Shown here: positions 33,726-43,018 of the stretch, piece after piece
How positions within the stretch are numbered: position 1 is the first letter of the stretch
How the letters are laid out: each line of letters begins with the position of its first letter
Source: Pseudoalteromonas sp. NC201
Lineage (GTDB): Bacteria; Pseudomonadota; Gammaproteobacteria; Enterobacterales; Alteromonadaceae
Length of the DNA stretch: 64,000 bases
Direction: 5' to 3'
Assembly (NCBI RefSeq): GCF_002850255.1
Contig: NZ_CP022522.1
Span: 3,285,125 to 3,349,124, forward strand
Translations under genes and position numbers: made by a program
Notes under the pieces: generated by a model
What the model was told of the DNA's origin: nothing
Database searches by the model: none
What the model saw: the letters and a program-made list of their open reading frames with translations, nothing else

Positions 33726-34697
33726 CTAAGCCAACAAGCGCTCGCAGTTTGTTAGGTTTGTCCGTCGTCGTTTTTGCAGTGTTTCACAGTAAGCGGTTAT
33801 TGTTCGCTCTCGACCAACTGCACCGTGGAATACCCGTGAAAATTGCGTAGTGAGTTTTATCCAGTTTTCAGGCTCTATGTTTAATCGAGTAAGAATAGGT
33901 TGCGCTTCGTTGATATAACCGCGTTTATCGGCGCGAATACATTGGCCTGTGAGTTCAACCAACTCAATATAGGATTTGAGCTCGAAAGGCAGTCCTTTTG
34001 GCATATGTTTTCGTGGGCTGCCAGCAAAACGTAGTAGGCTTTTTGGCTGTTTACCTAATTTCGCATGGTCAATTCGCTTTTTGATGCTGGTGTAGTCTGA
34101 GGTTTCAGGCGTTGCGGCGATTTTGGCTCTAATGGGGTTCAAGTCTACGTAAGCGAGACAAGCAGCCAGTGCTGCTTCATCCAGTAATGCTTGAGATTTA
34201 AATCGTCCTTCCCAAAATCGGCCTGTACAGTTATCTTCTATATTTGCTCGGCGGGCGATGTCTTCGTTAAGCACCCGCATAAACCAACTAATATCCGCTA
34301 GTCTTCCCCTGTACTTATCAACCAGCTCATCTAGCATCAATTGCTCCGACTCATTGAGTGGCTCACCTTCAGTAAATTTTTGGCTTATCCAATTGCCTTT
34401 AAACAACTTGTGCCACCGCATCACAATTGCTTCATCCGACAGACGTTTCGCCTTTTTGTCATCAACATATAAAACAATGTGAGTATGATTACTCATCACG
34501 GCATAAGCACAAACATCAATGCAAAATATGGAAGCCAACATCAAGAGCTTTTCTTCAACCCAATCACGGCGGTGTTCATATGATTTACCAGTAAATTTAT
34601 CTTCGCCACAGAGAAATGCGCGCCTGACGCAACGGGAGATACAGTGATAATATTTGGTGTCGGTTAAACTGATTTGTCTTTTACGGGCAGTTGCCAT
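33726..34697 (-). CDS. REP-associated tyrosine transposase (Y1, RAYT)
   Basis: HUH-type single-strand transposase relative of 323 residues. The HUH motif is SNHTHIVL with H71 and H73, and the catalytic tyrosine is Y183 in AACLAYVDLNPIRA. DNCTGRFWEGRFKSQALLDE before it is characteristic of the RAYT/IS200-like group. Such proteins are usually single-copy and linked with REP-like palindromes. It is flanked by short tandem repeats that face outward on both sides. It looks intact. Confidence 0.9.
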   Translation of the reverse strand: MATARKRQISLTDTKYYHCISRCVRRAFLCGEDKFTGKSYEHRRDWVEEKLLMLASIFCIDVCAYAVMSNHTHIVLYVDDKKAKRLSDEAIVMRWHKLFKGNWISQKFTEGEPLNESEQLMLDELVDKYRGRLADISWFMRVLNEDIARRANIEDNCTGRFWEGRFKSQALLDEAALAACLAYVDLNPIRAKIAATPETSDYTSIKKRIDHAKLGKQPKSLLRFAGSPRKHMPKGLPFELKSYIELVELTGQCIRADKRGYINEAQPILTRLNIEPENWIKLTTQFSRVFHGAVGRERTITAYCETLQKRRRTNLTNCERLLA

Positions 34698-34770
34698 AGT
34701 TTGGTTTCTTCAATCCTTTGAGTGCAAAACTAAAGCTTAGGCGGTATCTTTGGAAGGTGCAAACTTAGTG

Positions 34771-34816
34771 GTGGGTGTCAGCGTTTTAGTATGTCAGCGT
34801 TTTAGTATGGAGTGGG
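34771..34816 (+). repeat. Right-end repeats of the RAYT unit (first part)
   Basis: GTGGGTGTCAGCGTTTTAGT begins at 34771. The 16-mer GTCAGCGTTTTAGTAT occurs twice in tandem (34777-34792 and 34793-34808), and GGAGTGGG then leads into the IS1111-group element. A second GTGGG-TGTCAG unit is split by the IS and resumes at 36320. Confidence 0.7.
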
Positions 34817-34894
34817 TGATGAGATGGACGCTCCCAAATCGGCGTCAATGCGCCAAACTGATAGTTGCAAACACAGTTATTAGGAGAGTCCATC

Positions 34895-35926
34895 ATGAAT
34901 AACGTTAGCACGCTTTCAATTGATCTAGCAAAAAATGTATTCCAACTTTTATCGTTTGATAAGCAAGGTAATAAATGTTTTTCCAGAAGGTTAGATAGAG
35001 CAAAGCTCTTGCAAACATTGACCCAATTACCTGCTTGTAATGTTGTTATGGAATCATGCTCAACGTCTCATTATTGGGGGCGGTACTGCTTACAAGCTGG
35101 GCACCAAGTTCAGCTTATCCCTGCGCAACATGTTACCCCTTTTGTCCGTGGCAATAAAAACGATAAAAATGATTGTATGGCGATTTATGAAGCGAGCCTT
35201 CGACCTAACATTCGCTTTGTTCCTGTAAAAACAGAGCATCAACAAGCAATCCTAGCACTACATCGCTATCGGGAGCGGCTCATACATAATCGAACCGCCT
35301 GCATCAACCAAACATGTGGTTTGTTACTTGAATTTGGCATCGTCATCAAAAAGAGCTTAAAGTCTTTTCGTGCAACCATTGCTGATCTGCTCAACCGTAA
35401 TTTACATGGAGCTTTAAATCTACTCCTCAGAGACGTTTATGAAGAAATGCAAAAGTTAGACGCCAATATTAAAAATGTAGAGGCACAATTTAAGCAGTTT
35501 AATGAACAGAGCCAAGCTGCTCAAATTATCCAATCCATCCCCGGAATTGGGATTATCAACGCATCGGCATTGAGTGCCACAATAGATAAAGGGCAAGCAT
35601 TTTCTAATAAAAAGGAGTTGGCTGTGTGGCTTGGGATCACACCACGTCAATATGCTTCGGGTGAAACCAATAAGATGGGAGGGATCACCAAACGAGGTGA
35701 TCGTTATCTAAGAAAACAACTCATTCATGGTGCCCGTACAGTGGTCAATCATGCGCACAAAAAGCAGGATGATTTAAACAAATGGATCAACGCATTGGTA
35801 GAACGTCGCGGTAAAAATAAAGCGGTGGTGGCCACGGCCCACCGATTGGCTCGCTTAATGTGGATATTGCTACAAAGAAATGAACCTTATAAAGCCCAAT
35901 ATACACAAAGTGAGGCGCAATCATGA
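34895..35926 (+). CDS. IS1111-group DEDD/serine transposase
   Basis: Transposase of 343 residues. The RuvC-like DEDD residues are D10 (LSIDLAKNVFQL), E53 (VVMESCSTSHYWG), D90 and D93 (NKNDKNDCMAIYEA). The Tnp20 domain follows with SIPGIGIINASALSATI, and the nucleophile candidate S255 lies in RQYASGETNKMGGITKRGDR. AGGAG lies 8 bases before the ATG at 34895; the longer frame to 34865 lacks a ribosome site. It appears intact and possibly active. IS110-family recombinases use an RNA encoded by the element to pair target and donor DNA. Confidence 0.93.
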   Translation: MNNVSTLSIDLAKNVFQLLSFDKQGNKCFSRRLDRAKLLQTLTQLPACNVVMESCSTSHYWGRYCLQAGHQVQLIPAQHVTPFVRGNKNDKNDCMAIYEASLRPNIRFVPVKTEHQQAILALHRYRERLIHNRTACINQTCGLLLEFGIVIKKSLKSFRATIADLLNRNLHGALNLLLRDVYEEMQKLDANIKNVEAQFKQFNEQSQAAQIIQSIPGIGIINASALSATIDKGQAFSNKKELAVWLGITPRQYASGETNKMGGITKRGDRYLRKQLIHGARTVVNHAHKKQDDLNKWINALVERRGKNKAVVATAHRLARLMWILLQRNEPYKAQYTQSEAQS

Positions 35927-36306
35927 CTCAAATTATGGCTATTAAGGAGCCCGGTCGTGACAAGGGCCTCGAGCCCGAGTGGGTGTTTATGAGCCCTTGA
36001 TAGCCATATTCTCATTGCTGTAAACATAACGATGAACAAAAGGTCAAACCTACCTAGTTAAACCCGTTATAGGCAAGGCATTCAATGCCGCGTGGGTGTA
36101 TTCTACTTTTTGGGTGGCTAGGTTCGAAACTCATTAGGGGCGCTGAAAGTCAGTTAAGCCCGAATATATGTCAGAGCAGCACCTTATTTAGGGTGACTCA
36201 AAGTGACTGTTTATCAATACATACAAATAGTAAATGAGAGATAAATAAAAGAAGCAACAAGGCTGTTAAAACAACCTTGTTGGATGAGTATTACTTGACA
36301 GCAGCT
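35927..36306 (+). ncRNA. Structured 3' non-coding part of the IS, candidate bridge RNA
   Basis: Directly after the transposase stop, TATGGCTAT (35934-35942) pairs perfectly with ATAGCCATA (36000-36008). Inside it AAGGGC (35962-35967) pairs with GCCCTT (35993-35998), and further GAGCCC/GGGCTC-type pairings are possible. A later hairpin ACAAGG-CTGTTAAAACA-CCTTGT lies near 36258-36283. No ORF is present. IS1111-group elements are known to encode the bridge RNA in the right-end non-coding region, so the location fits. The exact transcript ends are unknown. Confidence 0.5.
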
Positions 36307-36319
36307 GAGCGTCCATATA

Positions 36320-36354
36320 TGTCAGCGTTTTAGTATCAGCGTTTTAGTAAACGC
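36320..36354 (+). repeat. Right-end repeats of the RAYT unit (second part) with palindrome
   Basis: TGTCAGCGTTTTAGTAT (36320-36336) is followed by CAGCGTTTTAGTA (36337-36349). The last unit ends in the palindrome GCGTTT-TAGT-AAACGC (36339-36354), a REP-like hairpin. Confidence 0.6.
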
Positions 36355-36367
36355 GGCAGTAGATTCG

Positions 36368-36880
36368 GTGTCACGGAGATATAAAATTAGTAAACTAATC
36401 ACAAAAGAACACAAGCTACTTCTGGTTTTGAGTATATCAATGCTTCTTGCAATTTTTGTAGTTAAATGGGCAAATGAAGATAGTCCAGTTTATAGACCCC
36501 TAATTCAAGATATGCGTTTGGTTGACTCAGTTAAAATCTCAGATGTATTGGATCAAGAGCGTATTCGCTACTATGCCGATGTTAAAAACCATATGCTTTA
36601 CGTCAACCAAGAACAATCAGAATTAGCCCGTGTCTCTCTTGCTAAAATTGGCTTTGTCATTGAGTACCCAGAAATTACTAAAAACAATGATCTGAATAAA
36701 GCTTATGATGAATTCATCAAGCAAAAGAGGCTAGAGAAAGAAACAGGAAAAATCTGGCAAAGACCATGGTTCTTTAAATTAGTTAAATTGATTATGGGAG
36801 CACTCGTAATTATTGTTCTAATTCTTGCTGTTGTTCGCCCAGCCCTTGCGGCAATAATTTATGATGAAGGTAAAAAGTAG
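36368..36880 (+). CDS. Mini-FliF: short M-ring-like membrane protein
   Basis: Protein of 170 residues that looks like FliF (flagellar MS-ring) with its centre removed. A first membrane segment (about 17-33) leads into WANEDSPVYRPLIQDM and a single ring-building domain (about 40-100), with the FliF pattern of a YR-x-L start, IRYYADVKNHMLYV and LARVSLAKIGF. After a charged helix comes RPWFFKLVKLIMGALVIIVL followed by AVVRPAL, like the second FliF membrane segment. RBM2, RBM3 and the FliG-binding tail are absent. It starts at GTG 36368 without a good ribosome site, so the 5' end may be disturbed by the adjacent repeats. Immediately followed by an attC-like site. Function unknown. Confidence 0.7.
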   Translation: MSRRYKISKLITKEHKLLLVLSISMLLAIFVVKWANEDSPVYRPLIQDMRLVDSVKISDVLDQERIRYYADVKNHMLYVNQEQSELARVSLAKIGFVIEYPEITKNNDLNKAYDEFIKQKRLEKETGKIWQRPWFFKLVKLIMGALVIIVLILAVVRPALAAIIYDEGKK

Positions 36881-36881
36881 C

Positions 36882-36968
36882 TATAACAAGCTGTTTAACA
36901 AAGACAAAATACAGCTGGCTTTTGCTTAATTCTAGAAAACTATATTTTGTCGATTAACACAGCGTTAC
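36882..36968. repeat. attC-like integron cassette site
   Basis: Begins one base after the mini-FliF stop. It folds as TAAC (36884-36887) with GTTA (36964-36967), GCTGT (36890-36894) with ACAGC (36959-36963), TTAA with TTAA and one extrahelical C at 36958, then GACAAAATA (36903-36911) with TATTTTGTC (36943-36951), and a 31-base variable loop. Paired R and L boxes separated by a small bulge, an extrahelical base and a long central stem are attC features, and TATAACAA...GCGTTA mirrors the ends of Vibrio VCR sites. The core R-box consensus GTTRRRY is not perfectly met (GTTACCG). No integrase is in the window. Confidence 0.5.
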
Positions 36969-36974
36969 CGAGCG

Positions 36975-37157
36975 TCAGCTTTCATAAAGCAAGAATTGTT
37001 GATGTTCAGGTAACCGAACGACTCTTGCAGGCACAGAGCCACCAGTTGTCCAGAAACAAGTTACAGCTTCACCATAATCGGTTTGATATATGTGAAATGA
37101 GGTGCTGTGTAGCCACGGCTCCAAAAAATAGCAGGCCAGCATCACTATAAACATCAC
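36975..37157 (-). CDS. Possible small membrane protein or remnant
   Basis: A 60-residue open frame starting at GTG/ATG 37157-37152, with a hydrophobic start (MFIVMLACYFLEPW) and a polar rest ending RLPEHQQFLLYES. GGAGG lies about 19 bases upstream, too far for good initiation. The hydrophobic frame extends upstream without a start codon, so it may be the remains of a longer gene. No family recognised. Confidence 0.3.
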   Translation of the reverse strand: MMFIVMLACYFLEPWLHSTSFHIYQTDYGEAVTCFWTTGGSVPARVVRLPEHQQFLLYES

Positions 37158-37210
37158 TGCGAAGAAACCAAATACCTCCGCAAGGTTTTTTTAGGAAAGT
37201 AAAAATTCAT

Positions 37211-37246
37211 AAAAAAGACCAGTCAGAAATACTGACTGGCCTTTTA
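37211..37246. terminator. Terminator after guaA
   Basis: CCAGTCAG (37219-37226) and CTGACTGG (37232-37239) pair perfectly, with A-rich and T-rich flanks. On the minus strand it is followed by TCTTTTTT, correct for the end of guaBA. Confidence 0.8.
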
Positions 37247-37286
37247 TTAATCTAACGAAAGCTAGGTTAGGTTTTTACAACCAAGT

Positions 37287-38861
37287 TTATTCCCACTCGA
37301 TTGTCGCTGGCGGCTTGCCTGATACATCGTAAACCACGCGAGAAATACCATCAATTTCATTGATGATACGGTTTGAAACGTGGCCTAGTAGCTCGTATGG
37401 TAAGTGTGACCAACGTGCCGTCATAAAGTCGATAGTTTCAACACAACGTAGTGAGATCACCCAATCGTATTTACGTGCATCGCCCATCACGCCAACAGAG
37501 CGTACCGGTAGGAATACGGCGAATGCTTGAGATACTTTGTGGTATAGATCCGCTTTATGTAGCTCTTCAATGAAGATAGCGTCAGCACGGCGCAGTAAGT
37601 CACAGTATTCTTTCTTGATTTCACCAAGTACACGAACACCAAGACCTGGACCTGGGAACGGGTGACGATAAAGCATGTCATACGGTAGGCCAAGCTCTAG
37701 ACCAATCTTGCGAACTTCATCTTTAAATAGTTCACGCAGTGGCTCAACCAGACCAAGCTCCATATCTTCAGGTAATCCACCCACATTGTGGTGAGATTTG
37801 ATCACATGCGCTTTACCGGTTTTAGATGCTGCCGATTCGATAACATCAGGGTAAATTGTACCCTGCGCTAGCCATTTCGCGTTTACGCGCTGGCTGGCTT
37901 GCTCATCGAATACTTCAATAAAGGTGTGACCAATTGCTTTACGTTTGTCTTCAGGGTCATTTAAACCGTTAAGCGCATTAAGGAAACGATCTTCAGCTTC
38001 TACCTTGATGATGTTCAGACCAAACTTATCACCGAACATATCCATTACTTGCTGGCCTTCATTCAAGCGTAGTAGGCCATTATCAACAAATACACAGGTT
38101 AGCTTGTCGCCAATCGCACGGTGAATAAGCATTGCAACCACTGATGAATCAACACCACCAGATAGGCCAAGGATAACTTCATCATCCCCTACTTTCTCTT
38201 TGATACGCTCAATTGCATCTTCAATTATTTGCTCAGGCGTCCATAGTTTTTCACACCCACAGATATCAATTGCAAAACGCTCTAGTAAACGCAAACCTTG
38301 CTGAGTATGCGTTACTTCTGGGTGAAACTGTACACCGTAGAAGCGCTTTTCTTCCCAAGACATTGCCGCATGAGGACAAGTATCCGTTCTCGCTGAAGTT
38401 TTGAATGTATCTGGAATTTTAGCAACTTTATCGCCATGGCTCATCCACACGTCTAGGTAACCAGCACCATCTTCGATGTGATCTTCAATCGCTTCAAATA
38501 GCTTACAGTCGCCTACTTTCTCTACTTTTGCGTAGCCGAATTCTTTTTTATCTGAGCTATGTACCTGACCACCAAGCTGCATTGCCATCGTCTGCATACC
38601 ATAACAGATACCCAGTACAGGCACGCCTGCTTCGAATACATAATCTGGTGCTTTTGGGCTACCTTCAAGCGTCGTTGACTCTGGGCCACCTGATAGAATG
38701 ATACCTTGAGGGTTGAACTCACGGATTTGCTCTTCTGTCACATCCCAAGCCCAAAGTTCACAGTAAACACCAATTTCACGTACACGACGTGCAATTAGCT
38801 GAGTGTATTGCGAACCAAAGTCTAAGATCAAAATTCGGGAATCGTGGATATCTTTGCTCAT
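37287..38861 (-). CDS. guaA: GMP synthase (glutamine-hydrolysing)
   Basis: Converts XMP to GMP in purine synthesis; cytosolic dimer. The class I glutaminase domain has C86 in GICYGMQTM and the His-Glu pair in [10 protein letters not shown]. The ATP pyrophosphatase P-loop is [15 protein letters not shown], and the dimerisation domain ends with [15 protein letters not shown], the near-universal GuaA C-terminus. At 524 residues it equals the E. coli length. It lies 105 bp downstream of guaB in the same direction, with a hairpin between. Confidence 0.98.
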   Translation of the reverse strand: MSKDIHDSRILILDFGSQYTQLIARRVREIGVYCELWAWDVTEEQIREFNPQGIILSGGPESTTLEGSPKAPDYVFEAGVPVLGICYGMQTMAMQLGGQVHSSDKKEFGYAKVEKVGDCKLFEAIEDHIEDGAGYLDVWMSHGDKVAKIPDTFKTSARTDTCPHAAMSWEEKRFYGVQFHPEVTHTQQGLRLLERFAIDICGCEKLWTPEQIIEDAIERIKEKVGDDEVILGLSGGVDSSVVAMLIHRAIGDKLTCVFVDNGLLRLNEGQQVMDMFGDKFGLNIIKVEAEDRFLNALNGLNDPEDKRKAIGHTFIEVFDEQASQRVNAKWLAQGTIYPDVIESAASKTGKAHVIKSHHNVGGLPEDMELGLVEPLRELFKDEVRKIGLELGLPYDMLYRHPFPGPGLGVRVLGEIKKEYCDLLRRADAIFIEELHKADLYHKVSQAFAVFLPVRSVGVMGDARKYDWVISLRCVETIDFMTARWSHLPYELLGHVSNRIINEIDGISRVVYDVSGKPPATIEWE

Positions 38862-38927
38862 TGATAATCTCGTTAGTTAGGAACTAAACAGGATAAAGCC
38901 GCATTGCGCCTCTATCAAAAGTAATAA

Positions 38928-38948
38928 GGGCTAGCAACTTGCTAGCCC
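38928..38948 (-). promoter_or_regulatory. Hairpin between guaB and guaA
   Basis: GGGCTAGC (38928-38935) and GCTAGCCC (38941-38948) form a perfect 8-bp stem. On the minus strand it is followed by TTATTACTTTT, a weak T tract, so it may partly terminate transcription or set the guaB:guaA ratio. Confidence 0.5.
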
Positions 38949-38966
38949 AGAAACACGCCTTGAGGC

Positions 38967-40499
<1,533 letters not shown>

Positions 40500-40567
40500 T
40501 TATGGGAGTAAATAAAATTTAGCAAAAAATGTGATAAAGTGACTGTGAATTTTTTATGGAGGCCAAC

Positions 40568-41905
40568 ATGGGATACCCCAATAATAATAAAACCTATTCT
40601 GTATCAAGACTTAACAGAGAAATACGCTCGCTCTTAGAGCAAGGTTTTGCCTCTGTACAACTCACCGGAGAAATTTCAAACTTTGTTGCTCCGGCCTCAG
40701 GGCATTGGTATTTTTCTCTAAAAGATGACAAAGCACAGATAAAAGCGGCCATGTGGCGAGGTAATAATCGATACTGTAACCACCGCCCAGCCAACGGTCA
40801 GCAGGTAATGGTACAAGCTAGAGTGTCAGTGTATGAACCGCGAGGCGACTATCAATTGATAGTCGAGCAAATGGCCCCAGCTGGTGAAGGCTTGCTCAAG
40901 CAACAGTTTGACGCCCTTAAAATGCAGCTGGCCGCAGAAGGCCTATTTTCGGCTAGTCACAAAAAGTCTTTGCCAAGTGTCATTAATCGCGTGGGGATCG
41001 TCACCTCAGCGACTGGCGCTGCCATCAAGGATATTTTGACTGTACTCAAACGTCGTGCCCCACAGTTACAAGTTGTAATTTACCCAGCTCTAGTGCAAGG
41101 CGATGAAGCCAAGCAGCAGATTTGCAAACAAATCGCTCAGGCGAATGCTAGACGCGAGGTAGACGTATTGATCGTTGGCAGAGGCGGCGGCTCATTAGAA
41201 GACTTATGGAGCTTTAACGAGGAGTCAGTCGCGAGGGCCATTTTTGCCAGCTCAATTCCGGTGATAAGCGCAGTCGGCCATGAAATAGATACTACCATTT
41301 CCGACTATGTTGCAGATGTAAGAGCACCAACCCCATCGGCGGCTGCCGAATTAGTGAGCCCAGACTCAGAAGCGCTAAAATTGCGTACTTCGCAGTTGCT
41401 ACAATATCTCAATCAGGCTTTTAAACGTCGCCTTGAAGGTGCATCACAGCGTTTGGCAAACTTTGAAGCCCGACTGCAGCTACAACACCCTAAGAATCAA
41501 CTTATGCAGCAAACACAGCGAGTTGATGAATTGGAGCAGCGATTAATTCGTGCCCAAGCCTATCACTTACGTCAAAAGCAATCGCAATTTCATTTGCTGC
41601 AACATAGATTTGATCGATTACATCCAGAGCAAAGGATCGCTCAGTTCAAGCAATTGGTCGCACAACTCAGTGATAAGTTGCAGTATGCAATGGAGCAAAA
41701 GCTTAATACACAAAGACATCAACTCGCGGTATCAAGCGCAAAACTAGACAGTGTCAGCCCACTGGCGGTATTAGCTCGGGGCTATAGTATTGCCAAGCAG
41801 GAAGATAAAGTGATTAAGTCAGTGGCGGATGTCGACCCAGAAAAGCCGATAATTACGCAACTGGCTGATGGGGAGGTGGTGTCTATGGTAAAAGCAACCC
41901 AGTAA
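40568..41905 (+). CDS. xseA: Exonuclease VII large subunit
   Basis: Catalytic large subunit of the single-strand-specific exonuclease VII, 445 residues. An N-terminal OB fold (about 7-105: SVSRLNREIRSLLEQGF, GHWYFSLKD) is followed by the catalytic region with VGIVTSATGAAIKDIL, VLIVGRGGGSLEDLW and SAVGHEIDTTISDYVADVRA plus PTPSAAAE, and a long coiled coil (about 270-380). GGAGG is 5 bases before the ATG at 40568, so an ATG four codons earlier was rejected. xseB is not in the window. Confidence 0.97.
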   Translation: MGYPNNNKTYSVSRLNREIRSLLEQGFASVQLTGEISNFVAPASGHWYFSLKDDKAQIKAAMWRGNNRYCNHRPANGQQVMVQARVSVYEPRGDYQLIVEQMAPAGEGLLKQQFDALKMQLAAEGLFSASHKKSLPSVINRVGIVTSATGAAIKDILTVLKRRAPQLQVVIYPALVQGDEAKQQICKQIAQANARREVDVLIVGRGGGSLEDLWSFNEESVARAIFASSIPVISAVGHEIDTTISDYVADVRAPTPSAAAELVSPDSEALKLRTSQLLQYLNQAFKRRLEGASQRLANFEARLQLQHPKNQLMQQTQRVDELEQRLIRAQAYHLRQKQSQFHLLQHRFDRLHPEQRIAQFKQLVAQLSDKLQYAMEQKLNTQRHQLAVSSAKLDSVSPLAVLARGYSIAKQEDKVIKSVADVDPEKPIITQLADGEVVSMVKATQ

Positions 41906-41913
41906 GCGGATAT

Positions 41914-41942
41914 AAAAATGGGGAAGTGATTTCCCCATTTTT
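41914..41942. terminator. Bidirectional terminator between xseA and cysE
   Basis: AAAAATGGGGAA (41914-41925) and TTCCCCATTTTT (41931-41942) form a 12-bp stem with A and T tracts for both strands. Confidence 0.88.
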
Positions 41943-41953
41943 AATCTAATAAC

Positions 41954-42775
41954 CTACAACATCGCAGAAGTGATAGACTCATTTTCGAGCCTATCATCGT
42001 CTTCTAGGAAGTTTTGGTTCATACTCTCTGCAGGACATGGGCATGATGGCTTACCAACCACCTTAGCAGGGATCCCCACTACCGTAGTGTGCGGTGCTAC
42101 AGGGCTAAGTACAACGGAACCTGCTCCAATTCGAGCACCCTCTCCTACTTCAATGTTGCCAAGTACTTTGGCACCAGCACCAATCAATACACCGGCGCGG
42201 ATTTTCGGGTGACGGTCACCCTGCTCGTTACCCGTACCACCAAGTGTGACTGATTGCAGAATAGAAACATTATCTTCAATAACCGCGGTTTCACCAATGA
42301 CTATACCAGTCGCATGGTCAAACATAATACCATGACCGACTTTACAAGCAGGATGGATGTCAACACCGAATACTTCAGAGGTTCTGCTCTGTATAAAGCG
42401 AGCCAGCTCTTTTCTGTCTTGACGCCATAAGCAGTATGCCAATCGATGTGCTTGGATTGCATGAAAACCTTTCAGATTCAAAATTACGTTAAGATAACTA
42501 TCGGCAGCTGGGTCACGATCTTTAACAGCTTTTATATCATGTGCAACATGAGTCAGCATAGTATCGCAGTGCACAAAGGCCTGATCGAACAACTCGCGGA
42601 TTGTAAATGCTGACACCACGGCATCCGCCAACTTATTTGCAACGATAAAGCTTAATGCAGAACCAAGACACTCGTGATTTAAAATACTCGAGTAAACGTG
42701 ACTAGCAAGCAATGGTTCGCGAGCAACCAACTCATTGGCTTCTTCGCGTAACTTATTCCAAATCTCATGTCTCAT
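41954..42775 (-). CDS. cysE: Serine O-acetyltransferase
   Basis: Makes O-acetylserine from serine and acetyl-CoA, the first step of cysteine synthesis. The 273-residue protein has the same length as E. coli CysE. The N-terminal helical SATase domain (LGSALSFIVANKL, DIKAVKDRDPA) is followed by the left-handed beta helix with the catalytic histidine in FDHATGIVIGETAVIEDNVS and LGGTGNEQGDRHPKI. The C-terminal tail ends SITSAML; CysE ends in Ile, which docks into CysK in other species, so the interaction here may differ. Confidence 0.96.
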   Translation of the reverse strand: MRHEIWNKLREEANELVAREPLLASHVYSSILNHECLGSALSFIVANKLADAVVSAFTIRELFDQAFVHCDTMLTHVAHDIKAVKDRDPAADSYLNVILNLKGFHAIQAHRLAYCLWRQDRKELARFIQSRTSEVFGVDIHPACKVGHGIMFDHATGIVIGETAVIEDNVSILQSVTLGGTGNEQGDRHPKIRAGVLIGAGAKVLGNIEVGEGARIGAGSVVLSPVAPHTTVVGIPAKVVGKPSCPCPAESMNQNFLEDDDRLENESITSAML

Positions 42776-43018
42776 GTGACGAACTTCCGATAATACTGAT
42801 ACTTCTCATAGTGTAACGCTTAGAGTCATTGAGTGTCATGTATTATAAAAAATCAGGCTTCAAACACTTGGTTATATCTAATAACCAACCAACATATTTT
42901 AGCCTGGTTTTAAATACCCTCAGCTGAACCAAAGATTCTTACAATTTAGCACTGTCGAACTGAGTAGATCTTCGTATAATAACGCCCCATTGAATACTAC
43001 CAACGCGGGATCGCTAAT

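Larger units (their letters stand above)
34817..36319 (+). mobile_element. IS110-family element, IS1111 group (about 1503 bp)
   Basis: Subterminal inverted repeats ATGGACGCTC (34824-34833) and GAGCGTCCAT (36307-36316) bracket the transposase. Ends were set 7 bp outside the left repeat and 3 bp outside the right, because joining the outer flanks (AGTGGG with TGTCAGCG) exactly restores the GTGGGTGTCAGCG repeat seen intact at 34771. A 7/3 offset is the pattern I recall for the IS1111 group. The TG at the junction is ambiguous. The long non-coding part lies on the 3' side, also as in IS1111. Confidence 0.8.

Noticed and set aside
36882..36968. Rho-independent terminator of mini-FliF
   Set aside because: The fold has several bulges and no T tract, while its box arrangement fits attC better.
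31218..37210. Genomic island integrated at tRNA-Trp by a tyrosine integrase
   Set aside because: The tRNA 3' end faces holD, not the accessory segment, and no integrase or 3'-end duplication was found.
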